From positions 19,276,001-19,340,000 of the forward strand of contig CP136897.1 of NCBI GenBank assembly GCA_034359265.1: 64,000 nt of DNA, given 5' to 3'. Numbering within the stretch: position 1 is the stretch's first letter; every line of letters starts with the position of its first letter. The stretch comes from Canna indica. Its lineage: Eukaryota > Streptophyta > Magnoliopsida > Zingiberales > Cannaceae. Under the pieces are notes generated by a model that was not told the origin of the DNA, did no database searches, and saw only the letters and a list, made by a program, of their open reading frames with translations. Below, piece after piece: positions 42,783-53,591 of the stretch. The translations under genes were made by a program, and so were the position numbers.

Positions 42783-43467
42783 TGCAATAAGCACATCACA
42801 ACACCAAACACGCAGTTATATAAGAAAAAATAAGATGCACTATCAACAGGTGATAAAGGGTATGTTCAAGGCATACCTCATCCTCCACCTCCTCCTGTTA
42901 TACATCACAACCACATACATACATATATGTAGAAATAGTGCTCATAAATCATGAATACTCAGCATAAATAAATAATCATGAAATAGAATTATAACACATC
43001 CAATCATTGTGAGAAAAGAAGCATGTGTATCGATCATGAAAGCCGTGCAAAAAGGAAATAAAATTGTAAATTAATAGACTAGAACAACATGATAAAATAA
43101 TTCATCATAGGAATCACTCATCTAGGATAAGATTCTCCTCATTAACTATTATATCCGTGAATCATCTCAGATTAAATCATAAAAACATACAAAATACGAT
43201 TTTTCAACTCGGCACGCAAAATGAGGCAACATCTGCCTACTGCTTTTCAAAATCCAAAGGTCTGATGGCGAAGCAGACCTCGCCAATGAATCTAGAACAT
43301 CGATTAGGTAAAAATTCATGTATAAAATAAATATTTTTGCTAACTTTAAAGTCTCAAGATAATTATTTAGAATAATAGAAGAAATGACTTATATTTATTT
43401 AATAAATCACTGTTACGAATAAATATTACGGTGCTATATTTTAAATAAATCAATAATGAAATCTTAG

Positions 43468-44045
43468 CCCTTCATCTAAATAGAATCAAATCACAACCTT
43501 CCATCTAATATGATGCGATCACAGCCCTCCATCTAACCCGATGCAATCTCAATCTTCCATCTAACATGATGTAATCACAACCCTTCATCTAACCTGATGC
43601 AATCTCGGCCTTCCATCTAACATGATGAAATCTCAGCCTTCCATCTGACACGATGCAATCACAGCTTTATTTATCCCTGATGAAATCTCAGTTTTCCATC
43701 TAACATGATGAAATCTCAGCCTTCCATCTAACATGATGCAATCACAACCTTACATCTATCCTGATGCAATCTCAACCTTCCATCTAACATGATGATATCT
43801 CAACCTTCCATCTAATATGATATAATCACAGCCTTACATCTATCCTGATGCAATCTTAGCCTTCCATCTAACATGATGCAATCCTAGCCCTTCATCTAAC
43901 ATGATAAAATCTCAGTCTTCCATCTAACATGATACAATCATAGCCTTACATATATCCTGATGCAATCTTAGCTTTACATCTAATATGATGCAATCACAGT
44001 CCTTCATCTAATATGATGCAATCACAGCCCTTCATCTAACACCTT
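43468..44045. repeat. Minisatellite, about 29-bp unit, about 20 copies
   Basis: The unit is close to CCTTCCATCTAACATGATG followed by CAATCTCAG. Variants differ at one to five bases; the alternation of ATCACAG and ATCTCAG types suggests a two-unit higher-order pattern in part of the array. There are no conserved leader or unique spacers, so this is not a CRISPR array. Confidence 0.88.
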
Positions 44046-44177
44046 CTCACCCTCACCCAATCTAGGGTTTCTCCACCCCAAACACACCAGCCACATCCAC
44101 CTATTTCGACCGGCAAGGCATCTCACCAGCTATCCCTCGCCATCGGAGGCAAGTCGCCGCCCACCTTCGCCGCGTGC

Positions 44178-44577
44178 CGCCCAATAAAAGTTCAAGCTTG
44201 AGGTCCCGAACCTGGCATGACACAAATAGTAAACAGGTCAGGCCTGTTAGCATAATAAAAAAATTTCAAAATTGGGCTATCGAGCCCGAACCTTACTCTC
44301 GGGCCAAATTCGAGCTCAAATCGTCCAATCGGAATCGAACTATTAGGCTTAAATCAGGCTATCAGGCCGATTTGGGCCCAATAGCTCGATATTCCGATAA
44401 TGAACAAAAATTCTTATAGGGCTATCGGACCGAACCGAGCCTACACTGCCTGGCCCCGACCTAGCTCGATATTTGTTCGGGTCTTATTGTGCTAGCTTGA
44501 TAATGGCTCAGGCAAGGTAAGAATCAACCCGAGTCCGAGTTTATTGTGTTGGGTTGAGGCAAAAATTGACAGCTATA
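44178..44577. mobile_element. hAT-like element fragment
   Basis: The block is rich in GGCCCGA/TCGGGCC motifs and ends with GGCAAAAATTGACAGC, whose complement GCTGTCAATTTTTGCC is a common plant hAT-type terminus. It interrupts the LTR remnant directly after its GC-rich end. The left terminus is missing. Confidence 0.4.
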
Positions 44578-45909
44578 GTGAAAAATAACTATATAAATTA
44601 AATAATTAAAAAAATAGAAAATTTCTTTTGATCTCATGGAGGGAAAAATGTTATTTTTGACGTCATTAAAATATTCTAATTTTGTTATCCCTCCTTATTC
44701 CACCATTTTGGTTCGAGGAGTTATGGTGAGTTTGGAAGAGTTTCTAACACTTCTAAACATCTTCTCCTCCTAAAATTGAAAGCCAAATATGAAATAATTA
44801 ACCTATATTCCAAAATCCAAACAAGCGATTCTAGTTAGTTATGTTCATTTCCAAATTAACAAACTCATTTTCTCAACTGGAACACCCAAAACAAGCCATT
44901 CTGGAAAATGATCAACTATGGATAGCACAGTTGGTGATAATATATTGTATATTATCTAGAAATCTAGGGTTTGATATATAGTATGATCACCTATTGTGAC
45001 TTTCTATCATTGTTATAAAAAAAAGTCATTCTGGAAAATGTTGAAAGTGGCCTATTGTTGTGCAATTCAATTGAAGTTGGGATGATGCTCGGTTGACCCA
45101 ACATCAGCCCAGGAGTACTCGAACCTGCAATGGCTAATTTTCAAACTATCATTCCTTATCGAAACTTTAAACTTTATACAAAGCATTATCAATCATTTTT
45201 CTACAATCTTGGAACACCATAAAGTTATTCCTAAGTGTTTTAAACTTCCCTTAAGAAATCTACGACAAAATCTAGCTTTCAATTGAAGTGTTGTTCTTGA
45301 AAAAATCATCATTATAAGACATCAAGAAAGTAATGATAAGAGTGTAATCGAGCCGAATAGAGCTGAATATTGTGTTGTTAAACCTCGCCTCATTTGTTTT
45401 CAACCATGTTCGAGCTTCGATCAATCTTGATTAAGTTTTAGAACTCGTTAAAGTCTCATATTGCTTAAAAATATGATCAAAATAATATTTAAATAGTTTA
45501 TGCAATTCTCTCCCCATGAGCTAACTTTTGGGTAAAATTAATCCCAAGGCTAATTTTCTAACAAAATTATTGTTCAAACTCAATTCATATATGTGCTTGT
45601 TTGAAGTCGCAGCTATGTGGTCCGATGCGTCTTCTCGACATGTGCGACTCGAGAAAGAGAGAACATGTGTGTAGTTATTACCGAATGAGATATTAAAATA
45701 TTAAAATATAAAATTTATTAAAATAAAGATGACAAAATTAAGAAAAAACTTAAAGTTGCTCCATCAACAAAACTTAATTTGATTGTGAATGTATATATAG
45801 ATGACAGTCTGCACTCAGGTGGGAGATCAATATGAAATGTCAACGTCAATTGTGCGTGACATCTTTTAGGACCACACTAAAACATCACCACCTTGTGTGT
45901 TGTTTCCAC

Positions 45910-45981
<72 letters not shown>

Positions 45982-46150
45982 GACCACCATAACCTTGGCT
46001 TTGTGGGTGGATTCCGACATTAGTACATTACATCCATCACTTATGTATTCGTGCAAAACGTGGAACCAATCTCTGAAAAAAAAAAAAAATCCACTGAACA
46101 TTTTTTATTCATCGGAGAATAAAAGGCAAAGACAAGTGGAAAATATTGAA
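44578..46150. other. Intergenic DNA, no gene seen
   Basis: No coding series. Apart from the trinucleotide run at 45911-45979 nothing structured was recognised. Confidence 0.5.
45911..45979. repeat. (TAA)n microsatellite, about 23 units
   Basis: An uninterrupted TAA/AAT run of 69 bp. It is the source of the isoleucine- or tyrosine-only open frames on the two strands and would be highly polymorphic. Confidence 0.97.
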
Positions 46151-46289
46151 CAACAATTTATTTAAGACCAACATACAAGCCACAATTAAAAGTATGCAAA
46201 TGGAATAAGGAATGTAATCTACTACATATTACAACATGAAACTGCTTGGTGTAAAGAATCTCACGAGTATACACACTAAGACAACAATT

Positions 46290-46492
46290 CCTGAGCCAGT
46301 GTTCCAATTCGGATGCGCAATTCATGCTCATAAATAAATTGAATCTTCTGCAATGCTCACAAGAATAATTGGTCTTGACGGAATCAGAAAGAATGAAGGA
46401 GACTAAACACCTGCAGACATGCACTTGTCCGGTGAATTATTTTGATTTCTAGCTCCTACTAGTCCACGAGATGTGGACAGAGCAGAATCATA
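46290..46492 (-). other. 3' flank/UTR of APS kinase copy 2, shared with copy 1
   Basis: The sequence follows the copy 1 downstream region with mismatches (CTGAGCCAGTGTTCCAATT against CTGAGCCAGTTACTCCAATT), so the duplicated block extends at least 200 bp past the stop codon. Confidence 0.6.
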
Positions 46493-49400
46493 TTAAGCTT
46501 TTAGAAATCCATTGTTGTCGAGATACGATGCGACTTCTTTGGCCATAGCTTTTGGGGTGGGACAGTTTCCGCCTTTCTGTTGTTGTATTACAATCTGACA
46601 AAGACAGTTACAGTCAGAAAATGTGTACGAAGAAAGTGTCCGAGTTGTACTTCAAAGATGTGTTTATAAGGTGTGCAAGTCAATTTCACCTGAGATATAG
46701 TGCAAAGATGAGTTTTGTATATGCAGATGAAACGGAGGAAACAAATTTGAAGTTGGATTTCAGTTCTCGTGAAGAAATAATTTCTAAAGAATCAGAATCT
46801 TAAGCTGGTATTGGAATTACTAACAAATGAATAAAGATATACAATTTCATCAGAGATACAATCACAACTTGTAATCACAGAATCAATGAGTTAAACAGGG
46901 AGATGTATAGAGCAGAGGGAAGGGCAAAACAAATTTGAAGTTGGATTTCAGTTTTCCTGAAGAAATAAATATTTATAATTAAGAAAAAACATGGAATCCA
47001 ATTGTGTAGATCTTAGAACTTTGCACCTGCTGATTACTGTGAACTCCTTATACACATTCCTGTAATTTTGTCGCAGATGGTTGCAAAACAATAAGAAAGC
47101 CTAGTAACAAATGCAATTTGGAACAGACAATCTCTTGTTCAAAGAAAATATGCAAAACGGTCGGAACAACCCAGTGTATAATATACACATATGCAAGTTA
47201 AGACTTAAAGTAGCTCAGCAATCATGCATGAAAAATATACCTCAGGATTCAAAGGTGGTTCATATGGATCATCTATCCCAGTAAAACCTGCATGGCAAGA
47301 AAAGAATTCTGTAAATCCAGGCATTTAAGGAAAACACATTCTTCTTCTCCTCAAATTATCTCTTCTTTATTTCTATTTGGGCTAGATGTTAAGCAATATG
47401 ATCCAATCATAACGTAAACCGTAACCAATTTGAGTGTACCTTTGATTTTTCCTGCTCGTGCAAGCTTGTATAAACCTTTTGGATCTCTTGCTTCACAAAT
47501 CTCCAGAGGAATATCAAGAAAAACCTAAAATAACTTTGCTTTTGTTAGATAATTGGCATAGTTTGTCATATTATACTTGTACAAGGTGACCAAAAAAAGC
47601 AATTGCCTCGATAAATGTTGAATCTGGCATAATTGCACGGCATGCATCTCTTTCCTTCCTGTATGGAGAAATTAAACTAGCTATACAGATGACACCAGCA
47701 TCTGAAAATAGTTTTGCCACTTCACCTGTAAAATGATATAGACCAAAGACAAGGAGAGAAACAATGTTATATTATTGATTTAGTTCAAGCAGCATGTTGG
47801 ACATTTATACTGGCTATGAGAGAGAACATTGGACTTATAGTGCCACTGGAGCAACAAGATAAAAAAGGTAAACACCACTGACCATAATAGTAAATCAAAC
47901 ATTCAAAGACACTTACCAATTCTGCGTATGTTTTCAGCACGATCTTGTTCTTTAAAACTAAGATCCCGGTTCAGGCCATGTCTGATGTTATCTCCATCAA
48001 GGACATATGTAAGATACCCTCTGTAGTGCAATTCTCGACTCAGAGCACATGCAAGAGTGCTCTTACCTAAAGTATGATTACACCATTCACATAATAGAGA
48101 TTGTAAGAAATCTCTTTGCCAATAAGTAAAATTTATATTGACATAAAAACAGGTGAAAAAAAAAGAACTGTCCAAAATACAATAGTATCTTTGAAACACT
48201 CTGGACATTTGACTTTTTTTCTGACCTGAATAATGAGCAAGCAGTAAATACTGAGAGGACTAACAAATTAGATCTTGTTCATAAACAATGGTAAAGGAGA
48301 AAATTAATTTTCGTTAGTGAATATTAAGCACATTATAGTTGTTTATCGTGCTTACAGAAAGGCCAAATTATATAATTTCTACTCTGTTGAGACATCAAAG
48401 ATGTAATTGATCAAATGCAGCATGGATAGTCTAGGCCCATATCTGAGTAGGTAACTTAATCTTGTCCGGTGGAGTAGCCAGGTAAGTTTGGTTACTAGAA
48501 TCATAAGGGTAGATGATTTTTATTAGATTTAGATGAATTTTTAACATTTAGGAATGAAATCTTGAGCTTTAACAAGTGAGTTTGTCTATACAATGTTATG
48601 CACTTTGCAACCAAATGACACTTATTACTAGTGAGTCAAAACCATTTTTAGTCCTAACAATACCGCATGTGCCCAATAGTATAAAACAAACTATGAGAAC
48701 ATCAATCATGCACCAAAAGATATATTATTCTTTTTGTTCTCAGTCGTGAATTATCATGACAAAAACCAACATCTTATCCTTACAAGCCTAGAATGGAGTA
48801 TAGTTCACCTCCATTATTTCTAAAATCATTCACACCAATTTGTGTCCATTTAGAGTTGTCATTCTTTAGAAGAAAATTCAAGTACCATTATCCTATATAT
48901 CAAATTTCTCCTACCTTGCTGCTTGTTCCATAAATCCATCTTTTGAGTGTATTGTTTAGAATCTATGGCTTATGCCTGATTCTGAAACAAATTTTTCGAA
49001 AGAGTCCAGCTTTTACACCTATGAGTTTCGATCCAGATAAGATCTAGAATGTTTAGATACAATGAGGATGTTAGGCACAACTACTTAGAATTGACAAAAA
49101 TCTTTTTTTCCTAATATATCTAATTCCACGAATAACTATGTCCTTGAACATGTATTTTATTATTTTATACTATATCCAAGGTTCTTTTTTCCTTATTGCT
49201 GATATATTGGCTTCATACATATCCAATGATCTTAACTATTGTCATCAACATTTTGGACTAGCATTGGTTGTGACTTTTTACCCATGCCATCATTTCAAAA
49301 TGACAAGTTTTGAGATTGCATGTGCATACTATTTTCTTGCTAGTCTTCACATATTGAATCCATGTCACTATTGAATAATTCTAAGGAATGGCATGACTTG

Positions 49401-50885
49401 AATGTATCTTGCTTTTTAGTATCATCTATCTACATTACGGTAAAATCATCTCATCAAAGATAGAAATCAGAATGCTATTTCTCATTCTTTATGGATTGAA
49501 CATTATGAAAATACTACAAAATTTTAATGAAAGCTTATAAAGAGCTGCTTTCTCTCATATAAATATTTGAAAAATTAGAGAAAATTGATGCAGCATAACC
49601 AATAATGAGATACCCATGTCAAGCTAATAAAATGCCATCGTTAAAGATATTTAAGCAACAAACCTGAACCACTAAGGCCTGTGATCCATACAACGCATCC
49701 TCTTTGTCCCAATAACTTTTGCCTTTCAATTTTTCCAACTGGACATTCATGCCATAAAATGTTTGTGGACTTTCCAACAGTTGACAGCACATTGTGGGGT
49801 GCTCCTATTCAAACAAAAAAATTATCCTAGTAAGAAGTTTAGTATATCTGATAACAACCTACGCCAAAGAAAAGTAATGATAGCATCTGTGGTACTTCCA
49901 ACCCACTCAAATCATTAGTCAGTTCAAATATTCTTATTCAACAATAAGCACAAGAAAGAAAATATTAGTGAATTCATTGTACTGAAGTGTTAACCAAAAA
50001 AAAGTGTTGAAGGTAAATTCAATTTTTTGACATGATAATCCAACAAGATATCATAAATGCAGAATTGTGCTGCCAAAACATAAATTTTGAAGCAATATCA
50101 TGTCAGAGAAAATGATGTTAACAATGAAAGTATCATAAAGAAAACACAAATCATTTTTTTTATCAAATCCTAATTCTAGTGATATATTAGTCACCATACA
50201 CTCATACAGTCCACAGATGAAATATTTGCAATTTCCAGATCCATCCAAAGCTTTTTCTTACTTTTGAGCACAAAATCTCTCCTTGGATTTGGTTCTTTCT
50301 TTGCAGCAAAAGATGCGGCAAAATTCAAATCTACCCAAGCATTTTAAAATTATATCTGCGCAAGAAAACATCTCAAGTTTTTTTTCCTTCCGTTTTCTTA
50401 ATTTCCTTTCTTTTCTTTTGATTTTGACGACACAGTGTTGGAACTGTTTTGCGTGTCATGAACTCGCCAACCTATAATACTATATCAACAGGAATAGTAA
50501 AACATCACAATCAAACGATTAATTTTTTTAAAAAAAAATGTCCTTTGCGATGAAGAACACGAGCACTTCAAGAATGCCACTTTAGAATACAGATTCCTGG
50601 GGTAGAAGAACATCTCATAGATGCTGAACAAAGAAGCAACAAATTATCACCTGGAACGGGAGAATCACGGAACTGTTTGGCGGACTCGGCCGCGGCCCTC
50701 GGCTCGTCGCCCGGCGCGACGCCATCGATTCCCGGAGCCAGAGATCTCAATCTCGCCGGCTCTAGTCGGGTGCAGCTGCGGCTACTTCGCCAGCCCCATC
50801 TGTCGGGGAAGACCACATCGCGACGAAACCCTAGGTTCGAGGTAGGGGGCAGCGGAGAAGGTGGCGGTGGCGCGGGTGCGAACAT
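46493..50885 (-). CDS. APK: Adenylyl-sulfate kinase (APS kinase), plastid-type, copy 2
   Basis: This paralogue of the gene at 20338-24191 has the same seven exons and phases: 50885-50651, 49804-49664, 48066-47917, 47725-47607, 47524-47440, 47287-47241 and 46594-46493, giving 292 residues. Exon lengths 2-6 (141, 150, 119, 85, 47 bp) are identical to copy 1. By eye about 17 of 177 residues differ across exons 2-6. The P-loop GLSGSGKS is at 121-128, [15 protein letters not shown] at 149-163, and redox cysteines Cys99 and Cys132 are kept. Intron 4 (82 bp) has the same GC donor. The transit region is longer and more proline-rich ([14 protein letters not shown]). The start at 50885 is the first true ATG of the frame; the upstream in-frame extension begins at TTG. 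The C-terminal exon is one codon longer ([17 protein letters not shown]). It looks functional. Confidence 0.95.
46735..46975. repeat. Direct repeat in intron 6 of APS kinase copy 2
   Basis: ACAAATTTGAAGTTGGATTT followed by CAGTT occurs at about 46740 and 46930, each followed by GAAGAAATAA. The same segment appears once in diverged form in intron 6 of copy 1 at about 20736. Confidence 0.6.
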
Positions 50886-51412
50886 TTCGGGCTGTCTTGA
50901 AGCGGGGAAAGGAGTCGCATTCGATGAGGGCAAGGGGCCGGGAGAGGAGTGTATTTAAGGGGGCGTTGTGGGGATTTGTGCGGGGGAACCGTGCGGACTA
51001 CGGGACGGAGGGGGGAAGAGAGGAGGAGCAGTGAATCTCGCCGGAAATCCGTCTCACCATCACCTTCTTCTTTTTACACAGTATCTTCCATTTTTAAGCC
51101 ATCCTCTCTCTCTCTCTCTGTGTGTGTATATAAAATGATTTGAAATAAATAAATAGGCAACTTATTAAAAAAACAAAATCCAAACTTTTCAGCATATACC
51201 CATATTACTATGGGTCATCATTCTATTTCTATCTAGTATGCACTTTCACAAATAAAGACTTCATGTTGTTCATTCATATATAAGAGCCTAGGATCCACAC
51301 TCTTGCACTAAAAATAAGTAAAAGGAAACTATAGAAAGCTGAGTAATATATTAATAGGAAAGAACATGTATTCCTTGTAAGCCTTCACAATTTTGAGCTT
51401 CCTTAATCTCAT
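50886..51412 (-). promoter_or_regulatory. Leader and promoter region of APS kinase copy 2
   Basis: GC-rich up to about 51060, then AT-rich with a CT/TG microsatellite at about 51104-51128. It shows only short similarity to the copy 1 leader (GCGGGGAAAGGAGTCGCATT against AGGGAAGCGAATCGCATT). No TATA box can be fixed with confidence. Confidence 0.35.
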
Positions 51413-52182
51413 TTGTTCCTTTGTTTGATTGGATAGAGTTAATCCAGAATACATAAGAAGTAGTATTTCTGATGAATAAAGAATACTATTCTCCTCAAAA
51501 AGACGAGAAACGGTATTTCTTGTGTATTCAGAATAAAATTTTACCAATTTACCCATCATAATTAAAAAAATTACATAACTTCTTATGTGTTCTTCTCCCG
51601 CCGGTGACAACTCTCCTTCTCCACCATTTCTTCTCCAGCCGACGACAACGCCTCTCGCGACATCTCAACTCTGCGCAGAGTTGCAGCTCTCGCACAAAGA
51701 GATCGCCTCTCGCGTCTCGTGTAGAGGCAATCTTTGCGCGACCGTCGTACCATCGAAGGCCACGTTGGGGACCGCTCCAGCGCTCCCTACCGGTTGCGGA
51801 TCGAAGACGAACAACGCATAGGCAAAACGGAAGAAGAAAAAATTAATTAATTAAAATTTCTAAAGTATTTCTATGAAATTACGTACAATACAATAGTATT
51901 TTTATAAAAATATTTTATTTAAAACTTAAAAATTATAATACAAAATATTATTTTAAGTAAATATATTTAATTTTACGTAGAAAAATATTTTAGTCATTTT
52001 ACTTTTTATCCATTATCTATTCTTTATAATAATCAAACAAAATAATCATATTATTGGTCTATCTACAATATTAACCAAACAAGCTAATATTATTCTTTCT
52101 CTATTTTATTCTTTATTTATTTATATTTTTTATCTATTTTTATTCCTTATAAATTTACTTTATCCAACCAAACACACCCGTA
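51413..52182. mobile_element. Harbinger-type MITE with a GC-rich core
   Basis: The left end TCCTTTGTTTGATTGGATAG and the complement of the right end GGGTGTGTTTGGTTGGATA form imperfect inverted repeats. The arms are AT-rich, but 51590-51835 is a sharply GC-rich block (CGCCTCTCGCG, CGCGACCGTCG) with short open frames on the plus strand and no family resemblance. It may be a captured host fragment. No clear 3-bp duplication remains. Confidence 0.45.
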
Positions 52183-53339
52183 GTGTAGTGACCCTTGGCC
52201 TAGTTGTTACCAGCACCCGATTGACCAAAGAGTCAGACATAGATGGAAATCAATTAGATGATAGATCCTAGATTAATCTTATACAGATCAAGAGGTTGGA
52301 AATCAAACTAAAACAAGTAAATCGGCTGGAAGCAGGATGGCAATCATACGAAACAAATCAAGCTCCCTCTAGTGAATCGTACAAACATAATCGTACGGAC
52401 ATTATGTTTTTTATAGAATTGCATCTGTTTGCCGGACAAATAGTAGTGTTAGACTGTTAGTTTGCCAAACAAATGTTGGATATTATGTTTGCCTAGAAGG
52501 ACTGAAAATTCAAGGCCACGTGCATTTTATGAGAAACAAGAGAAATTATGTAGTTGAAAAGGAAATTTGAAAGTTACATCATAGTACTTTATATAGGCAC
52601 ATTTTAACAAAAATGATCTAAACCTTTATAAGCTTGGCATTATCTTAAGTTGATCATCTGATGGCCCTGTATCCGGGGGAGACTTGCACATTGGTTTTGT
52701 ATGTTTGTGTTTTTTTCAAGTAGAGAAAAATGAAATTAATGCAGAGTAATCGCATATAAATATTATCGGTTTTCATAGAGGTTTTTTTTATAGAATTGGC
52801 AAGGTGCAGGAGAGAGATGTTTGGGTGTGGATGCGGCGGTTTATAATTGTTCTCGTCTGAGGATCAAAGTAGTCTGGTCTGGTGCGATGTTTCTTCTAGT
52901 CAGATGAAACTCCGGTGGGAGACCTGCAAAAAATACTCTGACGCTCAAGTCAGTTTGTACTCCAGGTAGTGGTAATAGAAATTGGAACTTAGATTACCTG
53001 AGACGTGTTATGTCTGTATTTATTGCAGGTGGAGGTAGTGACGCCGCTCGATAATATCGCGGAGATATTGCTCGGAATGGGTCAAGACTGATCTCGGAGA
53101 TAACATGCTCGTAATAGTATATCCCTTGTAATTAAAAAGGATGTGAGTGTCCATGTATGGTCGGGTGGAGCCCTCGGGCGGAGCCATCTAGTCTGGCTCG
53201 AACCAGGTTCAGAAGTACGGGCGTTGTTGGGCCAAATATGGTCGGGCCCAAAAGTACTAGGTCAGTCCGGTAACCCTAACATGTTACTTTCCACATTTAT
53301 TTTTTTAATTTATTTATAATTTTTAAATCATTATTTAAT
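52183..53339. other. Intergenic DNA with an LTR-like remnant
   Basis: From about 52860 to 53240 the sequence shares CTCTGACGCTCAAGT and GGAGCCCTCGGGC motifs, in the same order, with 13430-13760. No complete LTR ends or coding region are visible. No gene is supported. Confidence 0.45.
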
Positions 53340-53577
53340 ATAATATTATATATATATATATATTAAAAATTATATCTAACCGACCGATTAATTAAAATCG
53401 GTTCCCTTTTTACCTCGCGGACCGAACCCGAAACCGAAAATCGAGTTTTCCAAAAATATAAAGTAAAACCAAAAAAATGGTTCGGTTAACCAAAAAAAAA
53501 TCGGTTCGATTTCAGACCGATTTTTCGGTTAACCAAAAACCATTTTTTTTGCTCACCCCTAGTCATCGAGGTATTAT
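53340..53577 (-). mobile_element. hAT element fragment, same family as 62498-63151
   Basis: On the minus strand it starts TAGGGGTGAGCAAAAAAAAT and continues with the GGTTAACCGAAAAATCGG-type repeats and the (C/G)GAGGTAAAAAG segment found in the element at 62498. The other end was not found; the fragment ends in a TA run near 53350. Confidence 0.55.
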
Positions 53578-53591
53578 CTATACGGATACAC

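Larger units (their letters stand above)
42200..44177. mobile_element. Gypsy-type LTR remnant with two internal tandem arrays
   Basis: The layout (AT-rich half, a block of GTCTCTTTGGGGCAT repeats, an array of 29-bp units, then a GC-rich CTCGCCATCGGAGGC end) resembles the long LTR at 53592-56126 in composition. Neither terminus is clear and no internal coding region adjoins it. The family assignment rests on composition only. Confidence 0.4.

Noticed and set aside
43468..44045. Regular 29-bp repeats resembling a CRISPR array
   Set aside because: The whole unit is repeated without unique spacers, in a plant nuclear context; it is a minisatellite.
45832..46101. Open frames of almost pure isoleucine or tyrosine on the two strands
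   Set aside because: They are translations of the TAA microsatellite at 45911-45979.
50568..50933. Longer N-terminus for APS kinase copy 2 beginning MPSSNATPF
   Set aside because: The codon at that position is TTG, not ATG; the first true ATG in frame is at 50885 and aligns with the start of copy 1.
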